NCBI GenBank assembly: GCA_029975625.1
Contig: JARKOR010000059.1
Coordinates: forward strand, 1-6,406
Reading direction: 5' to 3'
DNA from: Nanosynbacter sp.
GTDB lineage: Bacteria; Patescibacteriota; Saccharimonadia; Saccharimonadales; Saccharimonadaceae
Length of the DNA: 6,406 nt
Shown here: one piece after another, positions 1 to 5,510 of the stretch
Layout of the letters: the number at the start of each line of letters is the position of its first letter
How positions within the stretch are numbered: the first letter of the stretch is position 1
Notes under the pieces: model-generated
Databases searched by the model: none
The model's input: the letters and a program-made list of their open reading frames with translations, nothing else
What the model was told of the DNA's origin: nothing
Position numbers and translations under genes: made by a program

Positions 1-698
1 ACATGCCAATTCACGGCGAATTTCACATGCTTGTACACAACGCCAGGTTGGCGGAGAAAGAATGCGGCATAGCGCGCAATCGTATCTTTGTGTGCGACGC
101 GGGCGATATTATTGAGATCGACCAAGAACGCCAGGCCAAGAAAGCCGGACGCGTGCATGTTGGCGGTGTTATGTACGATGACTCGGGCGCGATTGTGTCG
201 GAGGTCGTGCTCAAGGACCGTATTCACATGGCAACCGAAGGTATGTTTGTGGTTGTGCTGACGCTGCAAAAGGGGACAGGACGGCTATTGACCAGTCCGG
301 ATATCATTTCGCGAGGGTTTATTTACCTCCGTGATTCCGAAGAGCTCATGAGTCTCATTCGCCAATATCTAAAGCAAAAAATGGCGCGCGGCCTGAACGG
401 AAAGTACGATGTTGAGGCTTTGAAGAAAGAAATTAAGGACGAAGTCACGCATATTCTGTATGACCAGACACATCGAACGCCAATTGTTATTCCAGTGATT
501 AATGAAATTAGTCTCAGGAGCGCGGGCTCACCAACAGGGAAGAAGCCTCAAGTAAATCATTCGACGCAGGCGCAGGGCGCGCCCATGAGGCCAACCATGC
601 CAATGACGCCTCGTCGAAAATTCCCAGAACGCCAAATTCCCGATACCGAAGCAAACGACACAAAAGCTCGCGAAAATCGCGATACGCGAGCGTACTAA
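1..698 (+). CDS. rnj: Ribonuclease J, C-terminal part (5' end outside window)
   Basis: This is the 3' part of a gene for RNase J, a metallo-beta-lactamase/beta-CASP ribonuclease that degrades and matures RNA in the cytoplasm with endo- and 5'-3' exonuclease activity. The frame is open to the window edge; the ATG at 3 is internal, not the start, because it falls inside the conserved beta-CASP segment PIHGEFHML (numbering from that Met: residues 2-10). Further family landmarks follow in the right order: GDIIEI (34-39), VVLKDR (68-73), PDIISRGFIYLR (99-110) and RTPIVIPVINEI (158-169), the usual end of the conserved region. The metal-binding HxHxDH site would lie upstream and cannot be checked. 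About 62 residues beyond the conserved core (170-231) form a polar, Pro/Arg/Gln-rich, probably disordered tail. The stop is TAA at 696-698. The family call is secure; J1 versus J2 type cannot be decided from the fragment. Confidence 0.93.
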   Translation, partial: MPIHGEFHMLVHNARLAEKECGIARNRIFVCDAGDIIEIDQERQAKKAGRVHVGGVMYDDSGAIVSEVVLKDRIHMATEGMFVVVLTLQKGTGRLLTSPDIISRGFIYLRDSEELMSLIRQYLKQKMARGLNGKYDVEALKKEIKDEVTHILYDQTHRTPIVIPVINEISLRSAGSPTGKKPQVNHSTQAQGAPMRPTMPMTPRRKFPERQIPDTEANDTKARENRDTRAY

Positions 699-706
699 GA
701 GTACGC
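666..706 (+). other. Cluster of inverted repeats at the 3' end of rnj
   Basis: Three dyads are packed into 41 bases. GCTCGCG (666-672) pairs with CGCGAGC (685-691). Inside it, TCGCGA (668-673) and TCGCGA (677-682) can instead form a 6-bp hairpin with an AAA loop. Next, GCGTACT (690-696) and AGTACGC (700-706) form a 7-bp stem with a 3-base loop, overlapping the rnj stop codon. No T-run follows, so this is not a classical intrinsic terminator. It could be an mRNA 3'-end structure for rnj, a factor-binding site just upstream of the ftsK promoter, or a chance product of Arg-rich codons. Confidence 0.45.
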
Positions 707-718
707 ACATCGTTGCCA

Positions 719-747
719 TTGACAAAACGCCTACGCTTTGCTATAAT
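719..747 (+). promoter_or_regulatory. Consensus sigma70-type promoter for ftsK
   Basis: A perfect -35 box TTGACA (719-724) is followed after exactly 17 bases by a perfect -10 box TATAAT (742-747). Transcription would start near 754, giving a leader of about 18 bases before the ftsK ATG at 772. A second TATAAT (756-761) lies downstream; it has no good -35 partner, but if used it would start transcription at about 768, leaving almost no leader. The promoter lies in the 73-base gap after rnj, so ftsK probably has its own transcript. Confidence 0.85.
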
Positions 748-771
748 AAAAGGTGTATAATATAAATTGAT

Positions 772-3015
772 ATGGCAAAGAAAAAGAAGAAATCATCTAG
801 GAAAAAGCAGCAAGCGCCAACGGCGCCGCAGCATAGTTTGCCGCCAGGTTTTTGGGCGCAAGTGGGGGCGGTCATGCTGGTGTTGTTTTCGGTACTCTTG
901 ATTGTCAGCTGGTTCGGCGCGGGCGGTCCCGTGTTAGAATGGATACATACTGTAACGCTTCAGATCATGGGCTACGCAAGCTACGTGTTGCCATTCCTCC
1001 TCGTCTACGTGGCGGTTGAAATCTTTCGTTCAGATGAAAACAAACTGCCTCTCGTCATGAAATTTGCCGTTGTTCTTGAGATAATGTGGCTATCGGGCTT
1101 ATTTGGGCTACTCAAATCTGACGCTCGTCCGTACGCCGGTGGGTTTGTCGGAGATCTCATCAATAAGGGTGTGCTCAATATGGTCGATGGCGCGGTGGCT
1201 GTCGTCATATATGTCGTTCTGATAGCCATCACAATATTATTTATTACCCGAACATCGCCATTCGTGGTTATCCAGCGGCTTGGTAATATGATGAAACGCG
1301 ATTCTTCAGAGGAAGAGTCAAATCGCGCGCTCATGAAAAAGGCAGCCGCAGCCGATACCTCAAAGAAAGCTAGTGACGTCAAGTTAAATGCGGGCGTGTC
1401 GATTATGGATACAAGCGAGAAAAAGCCAGCCGCACGAGCCGGTTTGAAGACCGCGAAGCCGGAAAAGGCCGAGGAACAAGCGCTCGTGATGGTGCACGAC
1501 CCGAATTGGCGGGCGCCAAGCCTTGATCTTTTGGAGAAGAAGGAGAGCGCGGCCGATGTCGGCGATATTCAGCAAAACGCGCAGATTATCCATGACACAT
1601 TGTCTGAGTTTAATATTGAGGTTGAAATGGAAGACGCGAATATCGGGCCGAAAGTGACTCAATATACCCTTAAACCGCCAAGCGGGGTGAAGTTGACGCG
1701 TATTACGGCGCTCGAGACAAATATTGCCCTGAATTTGGCAGCGCAGAGTTTGCGTATCGAAGCGCCAATTCCAGGCAAGCGGGCAGTGGGTATTGAAGTG
1801 CCAAACCGTAAGGCGGCGGATGTGCGCCTGTTTGGTATTTTGAACTCGAAACAATGGAAGAGCACGCACGAGCCGCTCGCGTTCGCTATTGGCAAGGATA
1901 TTTCCGGTAATGCCGTGGTGAGCGAATTGAACAAAATGCCGCACTTGTTGATTGCCGGACAGACGGGTTCGGGTAAATCGGTAATGATTAACACCCTTTT
2001 AACGAGCCTGTTGTACCGCAACAGCCCGAGCGAGATGAAGCTTATTTTGGTCGACCCAAAGCAAGTGGAAATGGCGCCATACGAAGATATTCCACACCTT
2101 CTCACGCCGATTATCAATGAGCCGGAAAAGACGATTTCGGCGCTTAAATGGGCTGTGAACGAGATGGAGCGGCGCTACAAGTTGCTCGCGGGCGAAAAAA
2201 TCCGTAACATCAAAGATTATAACAAAAAGATGCAGCAAGCGGGGCATAAAATTGCGGTGGCCGACGAAGAGGGGAATGTCCAGCAGCATGAAGAGGGCGC
2301 GATGCCGTATATTGTGATTGTGATTGACGAGATGGCCGATCTGATGATGGTTGCGAAGCGGGATGTTGAGGCGCTGATTGTTCGTTTGGCGCAAAAAGCG
2401 CGCGCGGTCGGTATTCATTTGGTACTCGCGACGCAGCGTCCGAGCGTGGATGTTATTACGGGGCTCATTAAAGCCAATGTGCCGTCGCGTATTGCGTTTA
2501 CGGTGGCGAGCCAGATTGATAGTATGACGATTTTAGACCAGGCTGGGGCGGAAAAATTGCTCGGGCAGGGTGATATGTTGTTCAAGACGGTGAGCATGCC
2601 AAAACCGAAGCGTATTCAGGGCGCATGGGTCACTGATGACGAAGTGATGAAGATTGCCGATCATCTGCGCATGCAGTCGGCTCCGCAATATAACGACGAA
2701 ATTATTTCGCAGCCGGTCCAGCTTAATGGCAAGGGTGGAGTCGTGATGGACTTTGATAGTTCAGGGGGTAATGGCGACGACGATATGTTCCGGGACGCTG
2801 TGCGGGTTGTCATTGAGGGGCGCAAGGCGTCAACCTCGCTTTTGCAGCGGCGGTTGCGTATTGGTTATGCGCGAGCGGCACGTATTATCGAGGAAATGGA
2901 AGATCAAGGCATCGTTGGGCCAGCGGATGGTTCGCGCCCCCGCGAAGTGCTGATTACAAGCATGGCAGATTTGGATGGTGGTGATTCGTCCGATGAGTAT
3001 GGTATTGGCGACTAA
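772..3015 (+). CDS. ftsK: DNA translocase FtsK/SpoIIIE
   Basis: FtsK is a septum-anchored, ATP-driven hexameric pump that moves double-stranded DNA during chromosome segregation at division. The 747-residue protein starts with a Lys-rich stretch (residues 2-13). Four hydrophobic segments follow (about 28-50, 66-84, 95-114, 138-158), then a polar linker of about 100 residues, short compared with E. coli FtsK. The alpha/beta motor spans about 260-655, with Walker A GQTGSGKS (396-403), Walker B IVIDE (516-520) and the family segment ATQRPSVDVITG (553-564). The C-terminal winged-helix gamma domain (about 672-730) carries RIGYARAAR (696-704), the DNA-reading helix. The start at 772 is chosen because the next Met (35) would cut into the first membrane segment. 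No Shine-Dalgarno sequence precedes it. The stop is TAA. Size and layout resemble SpoIIIE-type proteins. Function is well supported; a specific KOPS-like target is not known. Confidence 0.96.
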   Translation: MAKKKKKSSRKKQQAPTAPQHSLPPGFWAQVGAVMLVLFSVLLIVSWFGAGGPVLEWIHTVTLQIMGYASYVLPFLLVYVAVEIFRSDENKLPLVMKFAVVLEIMWLSGLFGLLKSDARPYAGGFVGDLINKGVLNMVDGAVAVVIYVVLIAITILFITRTSPFVVIQRLGNMMKRDSSEEESNRALMKKAAAADTSKKASDVKLNAGVSIMDTSEKKPAARAGLKTAKPEKAEEQALVMVHDPNWRAPSLDLLEKKESAADVGDIQQNAQIIHDTLSEFNIEVEMEDANIGPKVTQYTLKPPSGVKLTRITALETNIALNLAAQSLRIEAPIPGKRAVGIEVPNRKAADVRLFGILNSKQWKSTHEPLAFAIGKDISGNAVVSELNKMPHLLIAGQTGSGKSVMINTLLTSLLYRNSPSEMKLILVDPKQVEMAPYEDIPHLLTPIINEPEKTISALKWAVNEMERRYKLLAGEKIRNIKDYNKKMQQAGHKIAVADEEGNVQQHEEGAMPYIVIVIDEMADLMMVAKRDVEALIVRLAQKARAVGIHLVLATQRPSVDVITGLIKANVPSRIAFTVASQIDSMTILDQAGAEKLLGQGDMLFKTVSMPKPKRIQGAWVTDDEVMKIADHLRMQSAPQYNDEIISQPVQLNGKGGVVMDFDSSGGNGDDDMFRDAVRVVIEGRKASTSLLQRRLRIGYARAARIIEEMEDQGIVGPADGSRPREVLITSMADLDGGDSSDEYGIGD

Positions 3016-3021
3016 TTTCTC

Positions 3022-3048
3022 TTGACACCAACCTCAGGGGGGTACACT
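3022..3048 (+). promoter_or_regulatory. Possible promoter of the prepilin gene
   Basis: A perfect -35 box TTGACA (3022-3027) begins 7 bases after the ftsK stop codon. The best -10 match is TACACT (3043-3048; 4 of 6 consensus positions), with a short 15-base spacer that includes a G-run (3037-3042). Transcription would begin at or within a base or two of the ATG at 3056, so the mRNA would be leaderless. The weak -10 and short spacer keep this uncertain. Confidence 0.45.
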
Positions 3049-3055
3049 TAAAAGC

Positions 3056-3640
3056 ATGAACAGAAAAGCTCATGGTTTCACTATCGTAGAATTACTTATC
3101 GTCATTGTCGTTATCGCAATCCTGGCTGCAATAAGTATTGCAGCTTACGCGAACATACAACAGCGTGCCAAGAACACCGCTATCATAAACGCTGCGAGTC
3201 AATCACTCAAGATGATACAGGCGTATATAGCGGCAAATGGGACGTATCCGCTGACTATTCCCACCTCATCAATATCCTCGTGTGTCACTAAGGATATCGC
3301 ATGCAAGCAGGAGAACACTACCGCATCTGTAGTGAATAGCTCCTTCAAGGCTAATATGAATACCGTCGGTACGCTTCCTTCATCTATACCCCCAGTAGAT
3401 GATGCCAAGGCGGGGATAATATATTGGTATACGGCGACGAGGACGATGAACGGCGAGTCCCAGCCTGCGATATTGGTCTATTTCTTGATTGGGACAAACC
3501 AGCAATGCGGAGTGCCTGGTGTTGCTCTGCAGAGTCCTGATGCGGAAACCCTTATAAGCTCTTCAACTGGCTACACGAGAAATTCCGGCACTAACGCTAC
3601 TATGTGCAGAGTGAGTATTCCTGGTCCGGCGCACTCGTAG
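3056..3640 (+). CDS. Type IV prepilin-like protein (prepilin-type N-terminal methylation domain)
   Basis: The 194-residue product has a class III (type IVa-like) prepilin signal: a short basic leader MNRKAHG, cleavage expected after Gly7, then FTIVELLIVIVVIAILAAI with Phe at mature +1 and Glu at +5. These are the features recognised by prepilin peptidase/methylase PilD. The hydrophobic N-terminal helix spans about residues 8-30 and would anchor the subunit in the membrane before assembly. The globular part (about 40-194) has four Cys (76, 83, 151, 184), enough for two disulfides, and is rich in Ser, Thr and Ala. It may be a major pilin, a minor pilin or a type II secretion pseudopilin; the sequence alone does not decide. 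No other pilus gene is in the window. Half of its Ile codons are ATA and four of five Arg codons are AGA/AGG, unlike the flanking genes. No Shine-Dalgarno sequence is at normal distance. The stop is TAG. Confidence 0.88.
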   Translation: MNRKAHGFTIVELLIVIVVIAILAAISIAAYANIQQRAKNTAIINAASQSLKMIQAYIAANGTYPLTIPTSSISSCVTKDIACKQENTTASVVNSSFKANMNTVGTLPSSIPPVDDAKAGIIYWYTATRTMNGESQPAILVYFLIGTNQQCGVPGVALQSPDAETLISSSTGYTRNSGTNATMCRVSIPGPAHS

Positions 3641-3692
3641 GTACGGTTTAGAGGGTCTGATTCTTAGTGAAATGAAGCGTATTGAGGAAAAC

Positions 3693-3721
3693 TAGACATT
3701 TTTCCCTATCTACGGTATAAT
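3693..3721 (+). promoter_or_regulatory. Near-consensus sigma70-type promoter for the rpsF operon
   Basis: The -35 box TAGACA (3693-3698; 5 of 6) is followed after 17 bases by a perfect -10 box TATAAT (3716-3721). Transcription would start near 3728, about 64 bases before the rpsF start codon. This is the last clear promoter before rpsF, ssb, rpsR and possibly efp and tlyA, since none of the later gaps shows a comparable one. Confidence 0.8.
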
Positions 3722-3741
3722 TATAGACGATATAAACCTAA

Positions 3742-3776
3742 GCTTGTGTGAAATAGCATAAGCATCCGTCATGGAT
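3742..3776 (+). promoter_or_regulatory. Structured 5' leader of rpsF (possible S6:S18 autoregulatory site)
   Basis: In the leader, GCTTGTG (3742-3748) pairs with CATAAGC (3757-3763), giving 7 bp with one G-U and an 8-base loop. ATCC (3764-3767) can pair with GGAT (3773-3776) directly next to it, and a CCG triplet sits at 3766-3768. Known rpsF leaders bind the S6:S18 heterodimer through a structured element with a conserved CCG. Position and CCG fit, but the fold is not the textbook one, so the role is a guess. Confidence 0.3.
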
Positions 3777-3779
3777 TCC

Positions 3780-3787
3780 AAAGGAGG
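3780..3787 (+). promoter_or_regulatory. Strong Shine-Dalgarno sequence deciding the rpsF GTG start
   Basis: AAAGGAGG ends 4 bases before GTG 3792 and lies 3' of the alternative ATG at 3771. It therefore supports the GTG as the real start. It can form a weak local pairing with the preceding TTCC (3776-3779). Confidence 0.8.
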
Positions 3788-3791
3788 AAAC

Positions 3792-4151
3792 GTGAAAGAA
3801 TACGAACTAACCGTTTTAGTTCATCCGGATCTGGAAGCAGATCTCGATAAGGCGCTTGGGAAAGTCCGCGCGCTCATCACCGACAATGGTGGTGAAATAA
3901 CAAAAGAGGATAATTGGGGCAAAAAACGCTTGGCATATAGCATTAAGCGCGAGGATTTTGCCGTATATGTGTACTTTGAGGTAAAATTACCTGCCGCAGC
4001 ACCACTAAAGATTTCGAATGTGCTCAATATTACAGATGAAATCTTGCGTTACTTGCTTGTTAAAGTTGACGACAAAGCACGACAGGCGCTAGAGGCGCAG
4101 CGTAATCGCGAAGCACACACTGAGAGTGATACACATTCGGACGACGAATAA
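3792..4151 (+). CDS. rpsF: 30S ribosomal protein S6
   Basis: S6 is a small-subunit protein that pairs with S18 on the platform of the 30S subunit. I place the start at GTG 3792, not the in-frame ATG at 3771: AAAGGAGG (3780-3787) lies just upstream of the GTG, and the protein then begins (M)KEYELTVLVHPDLE, matching the usual S6 start with YEL at residues 4-6. From 3771 the Shine-Dalgarno sequence would be inside the gene. The product has 119 residues. Family features include the central GGEITKEDNWGKKRLAYSI stretch (about 34-52), then YVYFEV and LKISNVLNITDEILRYLLVK near 82-101. The tail is acidic and His/Ser-rich (HTESDTHSDDE), as in many S6 proteins. It is the first gene of the operon with ssb and rpsR; the gap to ssb is 36 bases. 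The stop is TAA. Confidence 0.95.
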   Translation: MKEYELTVLVHPDLEADLDKALGKVRALITDNGGEITKEDNWGKKRLAYSIKREDFAVYVYFEVKLPAAAPLKISNVLNITDEILRYLLVKVDDKARQALEAQRNREAHTESDTHSDDE

Positions 4152-4155
4152 ATAA

Positions 4156-4170
4156 TCGCCCTTGGGGCGA
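4156..4170 (+). other. Short hairpin between rpsF and ssb
   Basis: TCGCCC (4156-4161) pairs with GGGCGA (4165-4170), a GC-rich 6-bp stem with a 3-base loop. The purine-rich ribosome binding region of ssb (GGAGGGGAGTAGGGAG, 4171-4186) follows at once. There is no T-run, so it is not an intrinsic terminator. It could tune ssb translation or mRNA stability, or separate the two cistrons. Confidence 0.4.
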
Positions 4171-4187
4171 GGAGGGGAGTAGGGAGT

Positions 4188-4637
4188 ATGGCAAAAGGGT
4201 TTAATAAAGTAATCTTAATGGGAAATTTGACGCGTGACGTCGAACAGCGCACAACGCCAAGCGGTCAAAGTGTTGCGAGTTTTAGTCTTGCGGTGACTCG
4301 TAGTTGGCGTGGTCAGGATGGCCAGCAACAAGATCAAACGAGTTTTATTAATTGTGTTGCGTGGGGCAAGGTTGGCGAGATTATCGCACAGTACACCTCT
4401 AAGGGCTCTCCGCTTCTCGTGAGCGGTCGTCTTGATCAGCGCAGTTACGAAGACAAGGAAGGCAATAAGCGCCAAGCAGTTGAGGTTGTCGTAGAGGACT
4501 TCAATTTCGTTGGTGGCCGAGGGGATGGCAGTGCGCCAGCTGCTTCCGGATCTTCACAGGGAAGCGGTAAGTCACAAGACGCCACGGTCAACGAGGTTGA
4601 TGACAAGCCAATCGATCTAAGCGAAATCCCATTTTAA
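4188..4637 (+). CDS. ssb: Single-stranded DNA-binding protein
   Basis: SSB coats single-stranded DNA in replication, repair and recombination and recruits partner enzymes through its C-terminal tip. The 149-residue protein has an OB fold at about 1-112, starting MAKGFNKVILMGNLTRD (family: N-K-hydrophobic-GNLTRDPE) and including aromatic residues expected to stack on DNA (Trp40, Phe53, Trp59). FINCVAWGK (53-61) and the strand LLVSGRL (76-82) are typical. A Gly/Ser/Ala-rich flexible linker (about 110-130) leads to an acidic tip ending DLSEIPF, the counterpart of the DDDIPF tip. The start at 4188 follows a purine-rich tract (GGGGAG at 4174-4179, 8-base spacing). Its place between rpsF and rpsR is the widely conserved bacterial arrangement. 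The stop is TAA. Confidence 0.97.
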   Translation: MAKGFNKVILMGNLTRDVEQRTTPSGQSVASFSLAVTRSWRGQDGQQQDQTSFINCVAWGKVGEIIAQYTSKGSPLLVSGRLDQRSYEDKEGNKRQAVEVVVEDFNFVGGRGDGSAPAASGSSQGSGKSQDATVNEVDDKPIDLSEIPF

Positions 4638-4658
4638 TAATCTAGGAGAATAATAGGA

Positions 4659-4856
4659 ATGAAGAAATCAAAGAAAGACACGACGCTCGTGTTTGACTAT
4701 AAAGACGTGAAAACATTGCAGCGATTCATCAATAGCTATGGGCAGATTGAGCCAATCGGTAAAACCGGTTTGAGCGACAAACAACAACGAAGTCTTGCTG
4801 TTGCAATCAAGCGTGCACGCCATCTCGGGCTATTGCCGTTCGTATCGCAGGGTTAA
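4659..4856 (+). CDS. rpsR: 30S ribosomal protein S18
   Basis: S18 binds 16S rRNA next to S6 on the 30S platform. The 65-residue product is at the short end for the family, with a reduced N-terminus. It has [19 protein letters not shown] (12-30) and [19 protein letters not shown] (36-54), then LGLLPFV, the characteristic S18 core and end. It has no Cys, so it is the zinc-free form. AGGAG (4644-4648) lies 10 bases before ATG 4659. The gap to ssb is only 21 bases, so it is co-transcribed. The gene normally next in this operon, rplI (L9), is absent; efp follows. The stop is TAA. Confidence 0.95.
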   Translation: MKKSKKDTTLVFDYKDVKTLQRFINSYGQIEPIGKTGLSDKQQRSLAVAIKRARHLGLLPFVSQG

Positions 4857-4865
4857 ATAAATAAA

Positions 4866-4918
4866 AAGACTCCGTTTCGGATGTTACCCCTCCTTGGGGG
4901 TGGCACGAGCGGAGTTTT
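4866..4918 (+). terminator. Long nested stem-loop between rpsR and efp (terminator or attenuator)
   Basis: The outer stem pairs AAGACTCCG (4866-4874) with CGGAGTTTT (4910-4918), one G-U included. It continues as TTCG (4876-4879) with CGAG (4906-4909). After a small internal loop, GTTACCCC (4883-4890) pairs with GGGGTGGC (4897-4904), two G-U pairs, around the loop TCCTTG. An A-run precedes and TTTT closes the 3' side, as in an intrinsic terminator, though the T-run is short. Only 6 bases separate it from the efp Shine-Dalgarno sequence, leaving no room for a promoter in between. efp must therefore be reached by readthrough or carry this element in its leader. TCCG-TTT-CGGA (4871-4881) is a competing local hairpin. 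Confidence 0.65.
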
Positions 4919-4934
4919 CGGTAAAGGAGAAATC

Positions 4935-5495
4935 ATGTATCAACCAACAGATTTGAAAAAAGGCGTCGTCTGTCAGATAGATGGCAAGCCATATCGCGTC
5001 ATTGAGTATGGCCAAAAAGTAATGGGCCGGGGCGGATCAATTGTTAATGTCAAGCTGAAAAACCTACTCGATGGTAGCGTGATTCCGAAGACATTCAAGG
5101 GACAAGACAAGATAGAGCCAGCAGAGGTGAACAATAAAGTTGTTCAGTATCTCTACCGGGACGGCGACATGTTTTGCTTTATGGACCCTGAAAGTTTTGA
5201 GCAGTTTGAGCTTGGGGCTGATACCGTCGATACGGCGGCGGGCTATTTAAAAGAGGGGAATGAACTGAACCTTCAGCTATTTGATGGACGGGTTATAAAT
5301 GTTGAACTACCGAAGAATCTTTATTTAGAGGTGACGTACGCCGAGGATGTCGTAAAGGGAGATACAACATCAAACGTACTTAAGGACGCAACGCTTGAAA
5401 CGGGTATCACGGTCAAAGTGCCAGCGTTCATCAAAGTAGGAGATATCATCTCGGTCGATACTGCGACAGGTGAGTATCGCGAGCGTAAGAAATAG
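4935..5495 (+). CDS. efp: Translation elongation factor P
   Basis: EF-P binds the ribosome between the P and E sites and rescues stalls at consecutive prolines. The start is ATG 4935, preceded by AAAGGAG (4923-4929); an in-frame ATG at 4881 lies in the stem-loop and has no ribosome site. The 186-residue length is normal. The three domains are visible: KOW-like N-terminal (about 1-64), OB (about 65-127) and C-terminal OB (about 128-186), which holds the signature region ATLETGITVKVPAFIKVGD (152-170) and ends near GEYRER. The functional loop reads QKVMGRGGS (27-35), so the tip residue is Arg32 where E. coli has modified Lys34, and the preceding Pro of PGKG is Met. Arg-tipped EF-Ps are known; in some Proteobacteria the Arg is rhamnosylated by EarP. 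Whether that happens here is unknown. tlyA follows closely. The stop is TAG. Confidence 0.96.
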   Translation: MYQPTDLKKGVVCQIDGKPYRVIEYGQKVMGRGGSIVNVKLKNLLDGSVIPKTFKGQDKIEPAEVNNKVVQYLYRDGDMFCFMDPESFEQFELGADTVDTAAGYLKEGNELNLQLFDGRVINVELPKNLYLEVTYAEDVVKGDTTSNVLKDATLETGITVKVPAFIKVGDIISVDTATGEYRERKK

Positions 5496-5510
5496 AAAAT
5501 AGGTGAAATG

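Noticed and set aside
756..761. Second TATAAT as a separate ftsK promoter
   Set aside because: No acceptable -35 sequence lies 16-19 bases upstream, so it is mentioned only as an alternative within the ftsK promoter entry.
1384..1944. Long minus-strand open frame of 186 codons opposite ftsK
   Set aside because: It lies wholly opposite the conserved FtsK linker and motor, its translation is rich in His/Arg/Trp without recognisable motifs, and it has no promoter or ribosome site. It is a shadow of ftsK codon bias, as are the other minus-strand frames under ftsK.
3771..3791. ATG 3771 as the start of rpsF
   Set aside because: The strong AAAGGAGG lies downstream of this ATG and just before GTG 3792, and S6 proteins begin a few residues before YEL, which fits GTG.
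4881..4934. ATG 4881 as the start of efp
   Set aside because: It sits inside the stem-loop, lacks a ribosome site, and would add 18 residues absent from EF-P; AAAGGAG before ATG 4935 gives the normal length.
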